From Bacillus sp. AZ43 (GTDB lineage Bacteria; Actinomycetota; Actinomycetes; Mycobacteriales; Geodermatophilaceae), in contig SPQJ01000001.1 in assembly GCA_004570425.1 (NCBI GenBank), forward strand, positions 124,001 to 188,000: a stretch of 64,000 nt of DNA, given 5' to 3'. Of this stretch, positions 9,870 through 18,606 are shown piece after piece. The stretch's first letter is position 1, and each line of letters opens with the position of its first letter. Position numbers and translations under genes: made by a program. The notes under the pieces are model-generated. The model searched no databases, was not told the DNA's origin, and saw only the letters and a list, made by a program, of their open reading frames with translations.

Positions 9870-11090
9870 TCAGACGACGGCGCGGGCGCCCTTGCCCAGG
9901 ACGGTCACGCCGCCCTCGCTGACGTGGTAGTGCTGCCGGTCGGACGCGGTGTCGACGCCGATCCGCGTCCACGGCGGGACGACGACGTTCTTGTCCAGGA
10001 TGGCGCGGCGGACGTACGCGCCCTCGCCGATGTGGACGCCGTCCATGAGGACGCTGTCCTCCACCCGGGCGCCGCGCTCGACGCGCACCCCGGGGGAGAT
10101 CACGGAGTTGTGCACCGAGCCGCCGCCGATGATCGCGCCGGCGCTGACCATCGACTCCTCGGCCCGGCCGCCGAGCACGAACTTCGCCGGCGGCAGCTGC
10201 GGCGGCAGGGTATAGATCGGCCAGCGGTCGTTGTAGAGGTTGAAGACCGGCGTCACCGACACCAGGTCCATGTGGGCGTCGAAGTAGGCGTCGATGGTCC
10301 CGACGTCGCGCCAGTACCCGTGGTCGCGCTCGGTGGCGCCCGGGACGATGTTGGTGGAGAAGTCGTAGACCCACGCCTCGCCCGCGTCGGCGAGCATCGG
10401 CATGATCGAGCCGCCCATGTCGTGCACCGAGTCGTCGTCCTCGGCGTCGGCGCGCAGGGCCTCGAGCAGCGCGTCGGTGGTGAACACGTAGTTGCCCATG
10501 GAGGCGAAGCTCTCCTCGGGCGAATCGGGGAGGCCCGGCGGGTCGGCCGGCTTCTCGAGGAAGCCCCGGACCTTGCCGTCGGCGTCGGCGTCGATCACGC
10601 CGAACCCGGTCGCGTCCCGGCGCGGCACCCGCAGGCCGGCGATGGTCACCCCGGCACCGGTCTGCAGGTGCTGGTCGACCATCTGGCCGGGGTCCATCCG
10701 GTACACGTGGTCGGCGCCGAAGACGACGACGATCTCGGGCCGCTCGTCGTAGATCAGGTTCAAACTCTGGAAGATCGCGTCGGCGCTGCCGGTGTACCAG
10801 CGCGGCCCGAGCCGCTGCTGCGCCGGGACGGGGGTGATGTAGTTGCCCAGCAGCTGCGACATGCGCCAGGTCGTGGTGATGTGCCGGTCGAGGCTGTGGC
10901 TCTTGTACTGCGTGAGGACGGCGATCTGCCGGATCTCGGCGTTCACGAGGTTCGAGAGCACGAAGTCGATCAGCCGGTAGTTGCCGCCGAAGGGCACCGC
11001 CGGCTTGGCACGGTCCCCCGTCAGGGGCGCCAGCCGTTTGCCCTCGCCACCGGCGAGGACGATGCCGAGAACCCGAGGACCTCCGCGCAT
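9870..11090 (-). CDS. glgC: Glucose-1-phosphate adenylyltransferase GlgC
   Basis: A 406-aa ADP-glucose pyrophosphorylase that makes ADP-glucose from ATP and glucose-1-phosphate. The nucleotide-binding signature [16 protein letters not shown] is at residues 9-24, substrate motifs include [13 protein letters not shown] and FLEKPADPP, and a left-handed beta-helix ([19 protein letters not shown]) follows. The ATG at 11090 is set by the conserved N-terminus and by TACGTT 7 bases upstream. It is divergent from glgA with 75 bases between starts, as for Rv1212c/Rv1213. It feeds maltose-1-phosphate or glycogen synthesis. Confidence 0.95.
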   Translation of the reverse strand: MRGGPRVLGIVLAGGEGKRLAPLTGDRAKPAVPFGGNYRLIDFVLSNLVNAEIRQIAVLTQYKSHSLDRHITTTWRMSQLLGNYITPVPAQQRLGPRWYTGSADAIFQSLNLIYDERPEIVVVFGADHVYRMDPGQMVDQHLQTGAGVTIAGLRVPRRDATGFGVIDADADGKVRGFLEKPADPPGLPDSPEESFASMGNYVFTTDALLEALRADAEDDDSVHDMGGSIMPMLADAGEAWVYDFSTNIVPGATERDHGYWRDVGTIDAYFDAHMDLVSVTPVFNLYNDRWPIYTLPPQLPPAKFVLGGRAEESMVSAGAIIGGGSVHNSVISPGVRVERGARVEDSVLMDGVHIGEGAYVRRAILDKNVVVPPWTRIGVDTASDRQHYHVSEGGVTVLGKGARAVV

Positions 11091-11097
11091 GGAAGGC

Positions 11098-11103
11098 AAC
11101 GTA
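11098..11103 (-). promoter_or_regulatory. -10-like TACGTT for glgC
   Basis: On the minus strand TACGTT ends 7 bases before the glgC ATG, with no ribosome-binding site between. Probable leaderless start. Confidence 0.45.
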
Positions 11104-11152
11104 TCCGCTGGCGGGAGCGGCCGCTCCACAGGACCGCACGGCATACGCCCCC

Positions 11153-11158
11153 TAGGGT
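11153..11158 (+). promoter_or_regulatory. -10-like TAGGGT for glgA
   Basis: TAGGGT ends 7 bases before the GTG at 11166 chosen for glgA. With the glgC element it makes a compact divergent promoter pair. Confidence 0.45.
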
Positions 11159-11165
11159 GACGCGC

Positions 11166-12338
11166 GTGCGGATCGGCATCGTGACCCGGGAGTGGCCACC
11201 GGACGTGTACGGCGGCGCCGGCGTCCACATCGAGCACCTCGTGGCGGCCCTCCGCTCGCTGCCGGACGGGCCCGACATCGACGTCCACTGCTTCGGCGAC
11301 CCGCGCCCGGACGCGACCGCGCACGCCACCCCGGCGGGACTGCAGGGCGCCAACGGAGCGCTGCAGGCGATCGGGGTCGACGTCGAGATCGCCGCGGCCC
11401 TCGGCGGTGCCGACCTGGTGCACAGCCACACCTGGTACGCCAACGGCGCGGGGCTGCTGGCCTCGCTGGTGCACGGGGCACCGCACGTCGTCACCGCCCA
11501 CTCGCTGGAGCCCCGCCGTCCGTGGAAGGCCGACCAGCTCGGCGGCGGCTACCGGCTCTCGTCCTGGGTGGAGCGCACCGCCTACCTCGCCGCGGACGGC
11601 GTGATCGCGGTCAGCCACGGGATGCGCGCCGACGTGCTCGACGCCTACCCCGAGCTCGATCCGGCGAAGGTGCACGTGGTCGGCAACGGCGTCGACGCCG
11701 AGGCCTACCGGCCGGTCGACGCCCCCGACGTCGTCCGCGGGCTGGGGGTCGACCCCGACCGTCCGTACGCGCTGTTCGTCGGCCGGATCACCCGGCAGAA
11801 GGGCGTCATGCACCTGCTGCGGGCCTTCGAGCAGGTGCCGCCCGAGGTGGGCCTCGTGCTGTGCGCCGGCGCGGCCGACACCCCGGGTGAGCGGCAGCAG
11901 GTGGCCGACGCCGTGGCCGAGCTGCAGGCGCGGCGGGACGGCGTGGTGTGGATCGAGGCGATGCTCCCCCGCGAGCAACTGGTCCCGCTGATCACCCGAG
12001 CCACCGTCTTCGTCGTCCCGTCGGTCTACGAGCCGCTCGGCATCGTCAACCTGGAGGCCGCCGCCTGCCGGACGGCCGTCGTCGCCAGCGCCGTGGGCGG
12101 TATCCCGGAGGTGGTCGACGACGGTCGCACCGGGCTGCTGGTGCCGTACGACCCCGACGACGTCGCCGCCTTCGAGAGCGGTCTGGCCGAGCGGATCGGC
12201 GAGCTGGTCGCGGACCCCGCGCGGGCGGCCGCGATGGGTGCCGCGGGCCGCGAACGCGTGCTCGCGGAGTTCGGCTGGCCGGCCATCGCGCGGCAGACGG
12301 TCGAGGTCTACTCCGCCGTCCTGGCCGCCAGGTCCTGA
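11166..12338 (+). CDS. glgA: GlgA-type glycosyltransferase (glycogen/maltose-1-P synthase)
   Basis: A 390-aa GT4 glycosyltransferase using ADP-glucose. The N-terminal acceptor domain starts [20 protein letters not shown], and the C-terminal nucleotide-binding domain has [17 protein letters not shown] and [12 protein letters not shown] (the E-x7-E motif). In mycobacteria the orthologue Rv1212c was reassigned as GlgM, forming maltose-1-phosphate for the GlgE pathway, so this protein may do the same. The GTG at 11166 fits the family N-terminus and a TAGGGT element at N7; a GTG at 11157 would add three residues. Transcribed divergently from glgC. Confidence 0.92.
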   Translation: MRIGIVTREWPPDVYGGAGVHIEHLVAALRSLPDGPDIDVHCFGDPRPDATAHATPAGLQGANGALQAIGVDVEIAAALGGADLVHSHTWYANGAGLLASLVHGAPHVVTAHSLEPRRPWKADQLGGGYRLSSWVERTAYLAADGVIAVSHGMRADVLDAYPELDPAKVHVVGNGVDAEAYRPVDAPDVVRGLGVDPDRPYALFVGRITRQKGVMHLLRAFEQVPPEVGLVLCAGAADTPGERQQVADAVAELQARRDGVVWIEAMLPREQLVPLITRATVFVVPSVYEPLGIVNLEAAACRTAVVASAVGGIPEVVDDGRTGLLVPYDPDDVAAFESGLAERIGELVADPARAAAMGAAGRERVLAEFGWPAIARQTVEVYSAVLAARS

Positions 12339-12342
12339 CTCC

Positions 12343-12475
12343 GCGCTGGTACCTTCCTCCCGCCGGCCTCGGGCCGGTGCCGCAACGCCAGCGAAGTCCG
12401 GTGCGATCCCGGCGCTGTCCCGCAACTGTGATGGCCACCCCGGTGGCCCGAGCCAGATCGCCTGCCCTGCGGCAT
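12343..12475 (+). ncRNA. Cobalamin (AdoCbl) riboswitch
   Basis: The conserved B12-box core is clear: GGCGCTGTCCCGCAACTGTGA ends near 12431 (20-base part GCGCTGTCCCGCAACTGTGA). It follows a G-rich half (CCGGTGCGATCCCGG) and precedes a GGCCACC/GGTGGCC stem at 12433-12448 and the GAGCCAGA element at 12450-12457. A closing stem CGCTGG/CCAGCG (12344-12349 with 12388-12393) encloses a CCGGCC/GGCCGG hairpin. It begins 5 bases after the glgA stop and precedes the btuFCD operon, so it should shut the operon down when cobalamin is plentiful. Confidence 0.93.
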
Positions 12476-12481
12476 GTCACC

Positions 12482-12554
12482 GACCCTCGCGGTAAGGGTC
12501 GCGCATCCTGCCGCCGGCAGACCATGAGCGACGCTCACCGCCTCCGCTGGAGGC
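12482..12554 (+). promoter_or_regulatory. Riboswitch expression platform with RBS-sequestering hairpin
   Basis: Three hairpins follow the aptamer: GACCCT/AGGGTC (12482-12500), CTGCC/GGCAG (12508-12520) and GCCTCC/GGAGGC (12540-12554). The last buries the GGAGG Shine-Dalgarno at 12549-12553, 7 bases before the btuF GTG. This suggests control at translation initiation rather than termination. Confidence 0.65.
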
Positions 12555-12560
12555 CTTCTC

Positions 12561-13505
12561 GTGCACCGTTCCACCCCCCGGCGGTCGACCCCCGCCGCCC
12601 TGCCGGCCCTCCTGCTCTCCCTGCTGCTGGCGCTCACCGCCTGCGGCGGCGGCGACGACCCCGACTCCGGCGCCGCCGCGGAGACCTCCGACGCCTTCCC
12701 GGTCACCGTGACCGGGTCGAACGGCGAGGTCGCGATCGAGGAGCGGCCGGAGTCGATCGTCTCCCTGTCGCCCACCGCGACGGAGATGCTCTTCGCCATC
12801 GGCGCCGGCGACCAGGTCACCGCCGTCGACGACTACTCGAACTACCCCGAGGACGCCCCGGTCACCGACCTGTCCGGCTTCACCCCGAACGCGGAGGCGA
12901 TCGCGGGCTACGAGCCCGACCTGGTGGTGCTGAGCAACGACCAGAACGGCATCGTCGACGCGCTCGAGGCACTGGCGGTGCCCACCCTGCTGCTCGAGGC
13001 GGCGGTCAGCGTCGACGACAGCTACGAGCAGATCGAGACCCTCGGCGACGCCACCGGGCACGCCGAGGAGGCCGGCTCGGTGGTCGCCGGCGTGCAGGAG
13101 CGGATCGCCGACGCGGTGGCCTCCGTGCCGGACGAGGTCGAGGGCATGACCGTCTACCACGAGCTCGGCCCGGAGCTGTTCTCCGTGGACAGCAGCACGT
13201 TCGTCGGGAGCATCTACGCGATGTTCGGCCTGGAGAACATCGCCGACGGGCCCGGCGAGGCCGCCGGCGGCTACCCCCAGCTGTCCCCCGAGTACGTCGT
13301 CGGTGCCGCGCCGGACCTGATCGTCCTGGCCGACACCAAGTGCTGCGGCCAGACGGCCGCGACGGTGGCCCAGCGCCCGGCCTTCGACACCATCCCGGCC
13401 GTCCGGGAGGGCCGCGTGCTGGAGGCCGACGACGACATCGCCTCCCGCTGGGGGCCGCGCATCGCGGACTTCGCCGAGGCGGTCGCCGAGACGCTGCAGG
13501 GCTGA
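12561..13505 (+). CDS. btuF: Vitamin B12 ABC transporter substrate-binding lipoprotein BtuF
   Basis: A 314-aa periplasmic-binding lipoprotein of the cobalamin/iron-siderophore class (PBP type III). A signal peptide with lipobox LTAC ends near residue 28. Family motifs are ERPESIVSLSPTATEMLFAIG (20 residues: RPESIVSLSPTATEMLFAIG) and YEPDLVVLSNDQNG. B12 specificity rests on the cobalamin riboswitch upstream rather than on residues I can judge. The GTG start has GGAGG 7 bases upstream, held in the riboswitch hairpin. It is the first gene of a btuF-btuC-btuD operon. Confidence 0.9.
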   Translation: MHRSTPRRSTPAALPALLLSLLLALTACGGGDDPDSGAAAETSDAFPVTVTGSNGEVAIEERPESIVSLSPTATEMLFAIGAGDQVTAVDDYSNYPEDAPVTDLSGFTPNAEAIAGYEPDLVVLSNDQNGIVDALEALAVPTLLLEAAVSVDDSYEQIETLGDATGHAEEAGSVVAGVQERIADAVASVPDEVEGMTVYHELGPELFSVDSSTFVGSIYAMFGLENIADGPGEAAGGYPQLSPEYVVGAAPDLIVLADTKCCGQTAATVAQRPAFDTIPAVREGRVLEADDDIASRWGPRIADFAEAVAETLQG

Positions 13506-13516
13506 GGACCCCTGCG

Positions 13517-14602
13517 ATGACGGCGACGGCGGGCACCCGCCCCGGGCAGCGGCCGGCGGTCCCTCCTCCGGGGCGCCGGCCGCGGCTGGCGCTGGCCGGC
13601 AGCGGCCTGGCCCTGCTCCTGGCCGTGCTGGCCGGGGTGTGGGTGGGCGCTCTCCCGCTGCCCCCGGGCGCCGTCGTCGCCACCCTGCTCGACCGCCTGC
13701 TGGGGCCGCTGGGCATGCACGTGCCCGGCGGCCTCAGCGGCACCGAGGAGGCGGTGCTGCTGCAGCTGCGGCTGCCCCGGGTCCTGCTGGCCGCGCTGGT
13801 CGGCGCCGGGCTCGCGATCTCCGGAGCGGCCTACCAGGGCGTGTTCCGCAACCCCCTGGCCGACCCGTACCTGCTCGGGGCGGCGGCCGGCGCCGGCATG
13901 GGCGCCACCCTGGTCATCGCCTACTCCCCCGTCCAGTCCGTGGGACCGGTCGGCATCGTCCCGCTCGCCGCGTTCGTGGGCGCCCTGCTCGGGGTCGGCT
14001 GCGCGCTCGCCCTGGGCACGGTCGCCGGCGGCTCGCACAGCCCCACCCTGCTGCTGGCCGGCATCGCCGTGGCCGCCTTCCTCTCCGCCGTGCAGACCCT
14101 GGTGCAGCAGCAGAACACCGACGACCTGCGCGAGATCTACGGCTGGCTGCTCGGTCAGCTCGGCAAGGCGCAGTGGGACGGCGTGCTGGTCGTGCTGCCC
14201 TACCTGGGCGTCTCCTGCGTCGTGCTGCTGCTCTGCGCCCGGGCGCTGGACGTGCTGGCGGTGGGCGACGACGAGGCCTCCTCGCTCGGGGTCCACCCCG
14301 GCCGGCTGCGGCTGCTGGTCATCCTCGCCGCCTCGCTGGCCACGGCGTCGGCGGTGGCCGTCAGCGGCCTCATCGGCTTCGTCGGTCTCGTCGTCCCGCA
14401 CATCGCCCGGCGCTTCGTCGGCGGCGCGAACGCCCGGGTGCTGCCGGTGTCACTGCTGGTCGGCGGCGCCTTCCTCGTGCTGGCCGACGTCGTCGCCCGG
14501 GTGGTGCTGGCTCCGGCGGAGCTCCCGATCGGCGTGGTCACCGCCTTCATCGGGGCGCCGTTCTTCGCGGGCCTGCTCTGGGTGGGGGCGCGGCGGCGAT
14601 GA
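13517..14602 (+). CDS. btuC: Vitamin B12 ABC transporter permease BtuC
   Basis: A 361-aa integral membrane permease of the FecCD/BtuC family with about nine to ten hydrophobic helices. Diagnostic motifs are LRLPRVLLAALVGAGLAISG, then AAYQGVFRNPLADPYLLG and SGLIGFVGLVVPHIARRFVG, the coupling-helix region for the ATPase. It forms the translocation pore with BtuD and receives B12 from BtuF. The ATG at 13517 lies 11 bases after the btuF stop, and the stop overlaps the btuD start as ATGA. Riboswitch control of the whole operon is expected. Confidence 0.92.
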   Translation: MTATAGTRPGQRPAVPPPGRRPRLALAGSGLALLLAVLAGVWVGALPLPPGAVVATLLDRLLGPLGMHVPGGLSGTEEAVLLQLRLPRVLLAALVGAGLAISGAAYQGVFRNPLADPYLLGAAAGAGMGATLVIAYSPVQSVGPVGIVPLAAFVGALLGVGCALALGTVAGGSHSPTLLLAGIAVAAFLSAVQTLVQQQNTDDLREIYGWLLGQLGKAQWDGVLVVLPYLGVSCVVLLLCARALDVLAVGDDEASSLGVHPGRLRLLVILAASLATASAVAVSGLIGFVGLVVPHIARRFVGGANARVLPVSLLVGGAFLVLADVVARVVLAPAELPIGVVTAFIGAPFFAGLLWVGARRR

Positions 14603-15420
14603 GACTGCACGGGCACCCCGCCGCGGCGCACCCCGCCGACGGCGGCGCGCGGCTCGAGGTCGTCGGGCTGTCCGCCGGGTACGGCCGGACCCGCGTGCTC
14701 GACGCCGTCCGCCTGACCGTGGAGCCCGGCGGCTGGCTGGCCATCATCGGCCCCAACGGGTCGGGCAAGTCGACCCTGCTCCGGTCGGTCCTGGGCTTCC
14801 ACGCCCACGAGGGGCAGGTGCGCCTCGACGGCCGGCCGACCGCCGGCATGCCGCGCCGCGAGCGGGCCCGCTGCCTGGCCTACGCGCCCCAGACACCCGT
14901 CCTGCCCGAGGCCGTGACCACGCGCGACTACGTCGGCCTCGGCCGCACGCCGCACCGGTCGCTGCTCGCCGCCCCGCGCGGGATCGACCGGCAGGTGGTC
15001 GACGACGTCATGGGCCGGCTCGGCCTTGACCAGCTCGCCGACCGGCAGCTGGTCACCCTCTCCGGCGGCGAGCAGCAGCGCGCGGTGCTGGCTCGCGCGC
15101 TGGCCCAGCAACCCCGGGTCCTGCTGCTCGACGAGCCCACCGCGGCCCTCGACCTCGGCCACGCCCAGCAGGTGCTCGACCTCGTCGACCGGCTCCGCCG
15201 GCAGGACGGGCTCACCGTGCTGAGCACCCTGCACGACCTCACCCTGGCCGGCCAGTACGCCGACCGGCTGGCGCTGCTGTCCGAGGGTCGGGTCGTGGCC
15301 GAGGGCACCCCGGCCGAGGTGGTCACCGCGGACGCGCTGGCCAGCCACTACGGGGCCCGAGCCCGGGTGGTGCACGGCCCCTCCGGGCCGGCCGTGCTGC
15401 CGGTGCGCGCCTCCGACTGA
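14599..15420 (+). CDS. btuD: Vitamin B12 ABC transporter ATP-binding protein BtuD
   Basis: A 273-aa ABC ATPase of the heme/siderophore/B12 importer type. It has Walker A GPNGSGKST near residue 50, the Q-loop in LAYAPQTPVLPE, signature LSGGEQQRAV, Walker B VLLLDEPTAALD and the H-loop STLHDLTLA. It powers the BtuC permease on the cytoplasmic side. Its ATG overlaps the btuC stop by four bases. It is the third and last gene of the riboswitch-controlled operon, and a small GGCGACC/GGTCGCC hairpin lies 33 bases past the stop. Confidence 0.92.
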   Translation: MRLHGHPAAAHPADGGARLEVVGLSAGYGRTRVLDAVRLTVEPGGWLAIIGPNGSGKSTLLRSVLGFHAHEGQVRLDGRPTAGMPRRERARCLAYAPQTPVLPEAVTTRDYVGLGRTPHRSLLAAPRGIDRQVVDDVMGRLGLDQLADRQLVTLSGGEQQRAVLARALAQQPRVLLLDEPTAALDLGHAQQVLDLVDRLRRQDGLTVLSTLHDLTLAGQYADRLALLSEGRVVAEGTPAEVVTADALASHYGARARVVHGPSGPAVLPVRASD

Positions 15421-15452
15421 GACCGGCAACACGCCGCTGACCTACCCGGACG

Positions 15453-15469
15453 GGCGACCGCCGGTCGCC
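15453..15469 (+). terminator. Small stem-loop after btuD
   Basis: Perfect 7-base arms GGCGACC and GGTCGCC enclose a 3-base loop in the 71-base gap after btuD. Candidate end of the B12 operon. No T-run. Confidence 0.4.
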
Positions 15470-15491
15470 GACCCGCTCGACGGCTGGGACA

Positions 15492-16706
15492 GTGGCTGTC
15501 GTGAGCGAGCGACCGTCGGCCACGGATGCCCTGCAGTCGCTCCTGCGTGCCTCGCACCTCCTGCCCGCCGACCGGCTCGGGTCCGTCGCCGCTGAACACG
15601 CCCGCATGCTCGGGGCCGACTACGCCGTCGTGTACCTCGCCGACTACGAGCAGGTCCGGCTGGTGCCCCTGCCCGGCGACGGCGTGCCGCACCGGGCCGC
15701 CCAGCCCGTGGACGAGTCGATCGCCGGACTGACGTTCCGCCAGGTCGCTGTCGACCGGGCGCCCGCGGAGCCGGACGGGCACTGGCGGCTGTGGCTGCCG
15801 CTGCTCGACGGCGCCGAACGCGCGGGAGTCCTCGAGCTGGGCTATCCCTCCGAGCCCTCCGACGACGACGAGGAGCACGCGAGGGCCTTCGCCTCGCTGA
15901 TCGCCGAGCTGACGGTCAGCCGCGACGCCTACAGCGACGTCTTCTCGCGGCTGCGGCGCAGCCGCGCGATGAGCCTGGCCGCGGAGATCCAGTGGGAGCT
16001 CCTGCCCCCGTTGACGTTCGGCAGCGAGCGCCTGGCCCTCTCGGGGGCGCTGGAGCCGTCCTACGACATCGGCGGTGACACCTTCGACTACGCCGTCAAC
16101 GGCGACGCCGCCGAGCTGCTCGTCCTCGACGCGGTCGGGCACGGGCTGCCGGCGGCGCTGCTCGCCGCCGCCGCCGTGGGCGCCTACCGCAACGCCCGCC
16201 GCGAGGGCGGCGATCTCCCGCGGATCTCGGCGGTGATGGACCAGGTGGTCGCCGACCACTTCCCGGGCAGCCGGTTCGCCACCGCCGTCATCGCCCAGCT
16301 GGATCTGGCCACGGGGGTGCTGACCTGGGTCAACGCCGGGCACGCCGCCCCGCTGGTCATCCGGCGGGACGGGGTGCTCGAACCGCACGGCTGCCCCTCC
16401 TCGCGCCCGATCGGCCTGCAGGGCCGGACGGCCCGGGAGTGCCGGCTCCAGCTCGAGCCCGGCGACCGGGTGCTGCTCTACACCGACGGCATCGTCGAGG
16501 CGCGTTCCCCGGACGGCGAGTTCTTCGGCGAGGAGCGCCTGACCGAGTTCGTGATCCGTGCCGAGGAGGCCGGGGACCCGCCGCCGGAGACGCTGCGGCG
16601 GCTGATGCGCAGCGTCCTGGCGCACCAGGGAGGCCGGCTGCAGGACGACGCCACCATCGTCCTGGCCGAGTGGCGCACGGGACGGCACGAGCAGCTGACC
16701 CTGTGA
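15492..16706 (+). CDS. GAF-like plus SpoIIE-type PP2C serine phosphatase
   Basis: A 404-aa signalling phosphatase. A GAF-like sensor covers about residues 15-150 and a SpoIIE-type PP2C domain about 165-400. Metal and catalytic motifs are GGDTFDYAVNGDAAELLVLD, VGHGLPAALLA, LYTDGIVEARSPDG and QDDATIVLAEW. Such enzymes dephosphorylate anti-sigma-factor antagonists (RsbU-like role) in general stress pathways; no antagonist or kinase lies next to it. GTG 15492 is used, and GTG 15501 is equally possible. Its stop overlaps the next gene as GTGA. Confidence 0.87.
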   Translation: MAVVSERPSATDALQSLLRASHLLPADRLGSVAAEHARMLGADYAVVYLADYEQVRLVPLPGDGVPHRAAQPVDESIAGLTFRQVAVDRAPAEPDGHWRLWLPLLDGAERAGVLELGYPSEPSDDDEEHARAFASLIAELTVSRDAYSDVFSRLRRSRAMSLAAEIQWELLPPLTFGSERLALSGALEPSYDIGGDTFDYAVNGDAAELLVLDAVGHGLPAALLAAAAVGAYRNARREGGDLPRISAVMDQVVADHFPGSRFATAVIAQLDLATGVLTWVNAGHAAPLVIRRDGVLEPHGCPSSRPIGLQGRTARECRLQLEPGDRVLLYTDGIVEARSPDGEFFGEERLTEFVIRAEEAGDPPPETLRRLMRSVLAHQGGRLQDDATIVLAEWRTGRHEQLTL

Positions 16707-17812
16707 CCGGACCGCATCCCGCCCCCGGACCGCCGGTCCCGGGGCCCCCGACCGCGCCCGTCCTCGTGCTCGGCCTGGTGACCGCGCCCGGCGCGCCCGC
16801 GGACCTGGCCGGCCGGCTGGGCCCGGAGCTCGCCCGCGAGCTCGCCGCGCGGCACCCGGAGGTGTCCTGGGACGTGCGCACCGTCGTCGACGGCCTGGTC
16901 GAGCCCCCGGCCGACGACGACGAGCTGGTCGACGCCGCGCGGCGGCGGCTGCTCGCCGAGGACTGGGACCTCGTGCTCTGCCTGACCGACGTCCCCCTGG
17001 AGCTGTCCCGGCGGCCGGTCGTGGGGCACGCCAGCCCCGTCCACGGGGTGGCCCTCCTGTCGCTGCCCGCGCTGGGGGCCGTGGGCCAGCGCCGGCGGGC
17101 GCTGGAGGCGGCCACCGGGCTGGTGCGCACCCTGCTCGGCGACGACGAGGGCGACGACCCCGAGGACCGCGCGCTCGTCGGCCGACGGCTGCGCGAGCTC
17201 GCGACCGACCCGGCCGACACCTCCGAGGGCGTGCGCTTCACCGCGCGGGTGCTCACGGGCAACCTGCGCCTGCTCGGCGGCATGGTCCGCGCCAACCAGC
17301 CGTGGCGGCTGGCCGTCCGTCTCTCCCGCGCCCTGACCGCCGCCGTCGCCGCCGGCGTGTTCGCCCTCGTCACCCCGGACATCTGGCGGCTCGCGGACAA
17401 CTTCGGCTGGCTGCGGCTCACCGTGGTCGCCGTCGGCTCCGTCGCCGCGACGGCGGTGACGCTCGTCGTCGGTGCGCAGCTGTGGGAGCGGGCCCGCAGC
17501 CGGCGCGTGCGCAAGCAGGTGACGCTGTTCAACGTGGCCACCGCCGCCACCGTGCTCATCGGCGTGCTGACGCTGTACGCGGCGCTCTTCCTCCTGGCCC
17601 TGGCCGGCTCGCTGCTGCTGGTCGTGCCGGATCTCTTCACCGACGGCCTCGGCCACCCCGCCGAGGTGTCCGACTACCTGGAGCTGGCCTGGCTGATCAG
17701 CTCGCTGGCCACGGTGGGCGGAGCGCTCGGCGCCGGGCTGGAGAGCGACGACGCCGTGCGCCAGGCGGCGTACAGCTACCGGCCCGACCGCGCTCTGTCA
17801 CCGCCGGACTGA
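16703..17812 (+). CDS. Membrane protein of unknown function
   Basis: A 369-aa protein that I do not recognise beyond its architecture. A soluble N-terminal half (about residues 15-200) is predicted by VLVLGLVTAPGAPADLAGRL and WDLVLCLTDVPLELSRRPVV. Four probable membrane helices follow (around 215-232 AAVAAGVFALVTP, 240-262 LTVVAVGSVAATAVTLVVGA, 285-318 and 340-360). A similar layout is seen in actinobacterial proteins annotated only as hypothetical membrane proteins. The GTG overlaps the phosphatase stop (GTGA), so the two are co-translated and may act in the same signalling process. Confidence 0.7.
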   Translation: MTGPHPAPGPPVPGPPTAPVLVLGLVTAPGAPADLAGRLGPELARELAARHPEVSWDVRTVVDGLVEPPADDDELVDAARRRLLAEDWDLVLCLTDVPLELSRRPVVGHASPVHGVALLSLPALGAVGQRRRALEAATGLVRTLLGDDEGDDPEDRALVGRRLRELATDPADTSEGVRFTARVLTGNLRLLGGMVRANQPWRLAVRLSRALTAAVAAGVFALVTPDIWRLADNFGWLRLTVVAVGSVAATAVTLVVGAQLWERARSRRVRKQVTLFNVATAATVLIGVLTLYAALFLLALAGSLLLVVPDLFTDGLGHPAEVSDYLELAWLISSLATVGGALGAGLESDDAVRQAAYSYRPDRALSPPD

Positions 17813-17852
17813 GCCGCCGGGCGGAGACAGCGGGTACACCACAAGATGGGGT

Positions 17853-18578
17853 GTGACCATCGCCGGCCGGTTCGCGGCGGCGCTCGACGACGCCGACGTC
17901 CCGGAACTGCGCGGCCCGGAGCTCCTGCCGGTCCGGCTGGCGCGCGCCTGCGCCCGGGTGCTGCGGGTCGACGGCGCGGGGCTCAGCATCCTCGACGCCG
18001 CCCAGCAGCGGCTGCCGCTGGGCGCGAGCTCCGAGGCGGCCGCGGCCGCCGAGCGGTTGCAGTTCACCGTCGGCGCCGGCCCCTGCCTCGCCGCCCAGGA
18101 GACCCGCCAGCCGGTCTTCGCCGTCGAGGAGGACCTGCGCCGACGGTGGCCGGTCTTCACCGACCTGCTGGTGGGCACCACCCCCTTCCGCGCGGTGGTG
18201 GCGCTCCCGCTGCAGCCCGCGCTGGCAGGGGCCGGGGCCATCGACCTCTACTTCACCCGCTCGGCCGACGTCCCGGAGCTCGACGTCTTCGAGGCACTGG
18301 CCGTCGGGGGGCTGGTGACCTCGGTGCTCAGCGACGCGGCCGTCTGGTCGTCATGGGAGCCGGCGGAGGGCCCGGAGTGGCTGCAGGGGCCCACGCCCCG
18401 CCGGCGCGCGGCGGTGTGGGAGGCCATGGGCAAGGTCGCCGTCGACCTGGAGGTCGACGTCCCGGTCGCGCTCGACCTGATGCGGGCGGCGGCGTTCGCC
18501 CGGGGCGGCAGCACCGAGGACGTCGCCGCCGAGCTGCTGGCCGGGCGGCTGCGGGCGGCGGACCTGCGCCCGGAATGA
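17853..18578 (+). CDS. GAF and ANTAR domain regulator
   Basis: A 241-aa predicted sensor and RNA-binding antiterminator. A GAF domain occupies about residues 20-165 (LCLARVLRVDGAGLSI-type strand and FTVGAGPCLAAQETRQPVFA). The C-terminal 60 residues (AVWEAMGKVAVDLEVDVPVA and then RAAAFARGGSTEDVAAELLA) match the three-helix ANTAR fold. ANTAR proteins bind paired stem-loops in mRNA leaders. GTG start with CAAGAT 5 bases upstream. It lies between two SpoIIE-type phosphatase genes, suggesting a stress-sensing cluster. The inputs and RNA targets are unknown. Confidence 0.78.
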   Translation: MTIAGRFAAALDDADVPELRGPELLPVRLARACARVLRVDGAGLSILDAAQQRLPLGASSEAAAAAERLQFTVGAGPCLAAQETRQPVFAVEEDLRRRWPVFTDLLVGTTPFRAVVALPLQPALAGAGAIDLYFTRSADVPELDVFEALAVGGLVTSVLSDAAVWSSWEPAEGPEWLQGPTPRRRAAVWEAMGKVAVDLEVDVPVALDLMRAAAFARGGSTEDVAAELLAGRLRAADLRPE

Positions 18579-18606
18579 CCCGGCCCGGCAGGACGCTGAC
18601 CCCGGT

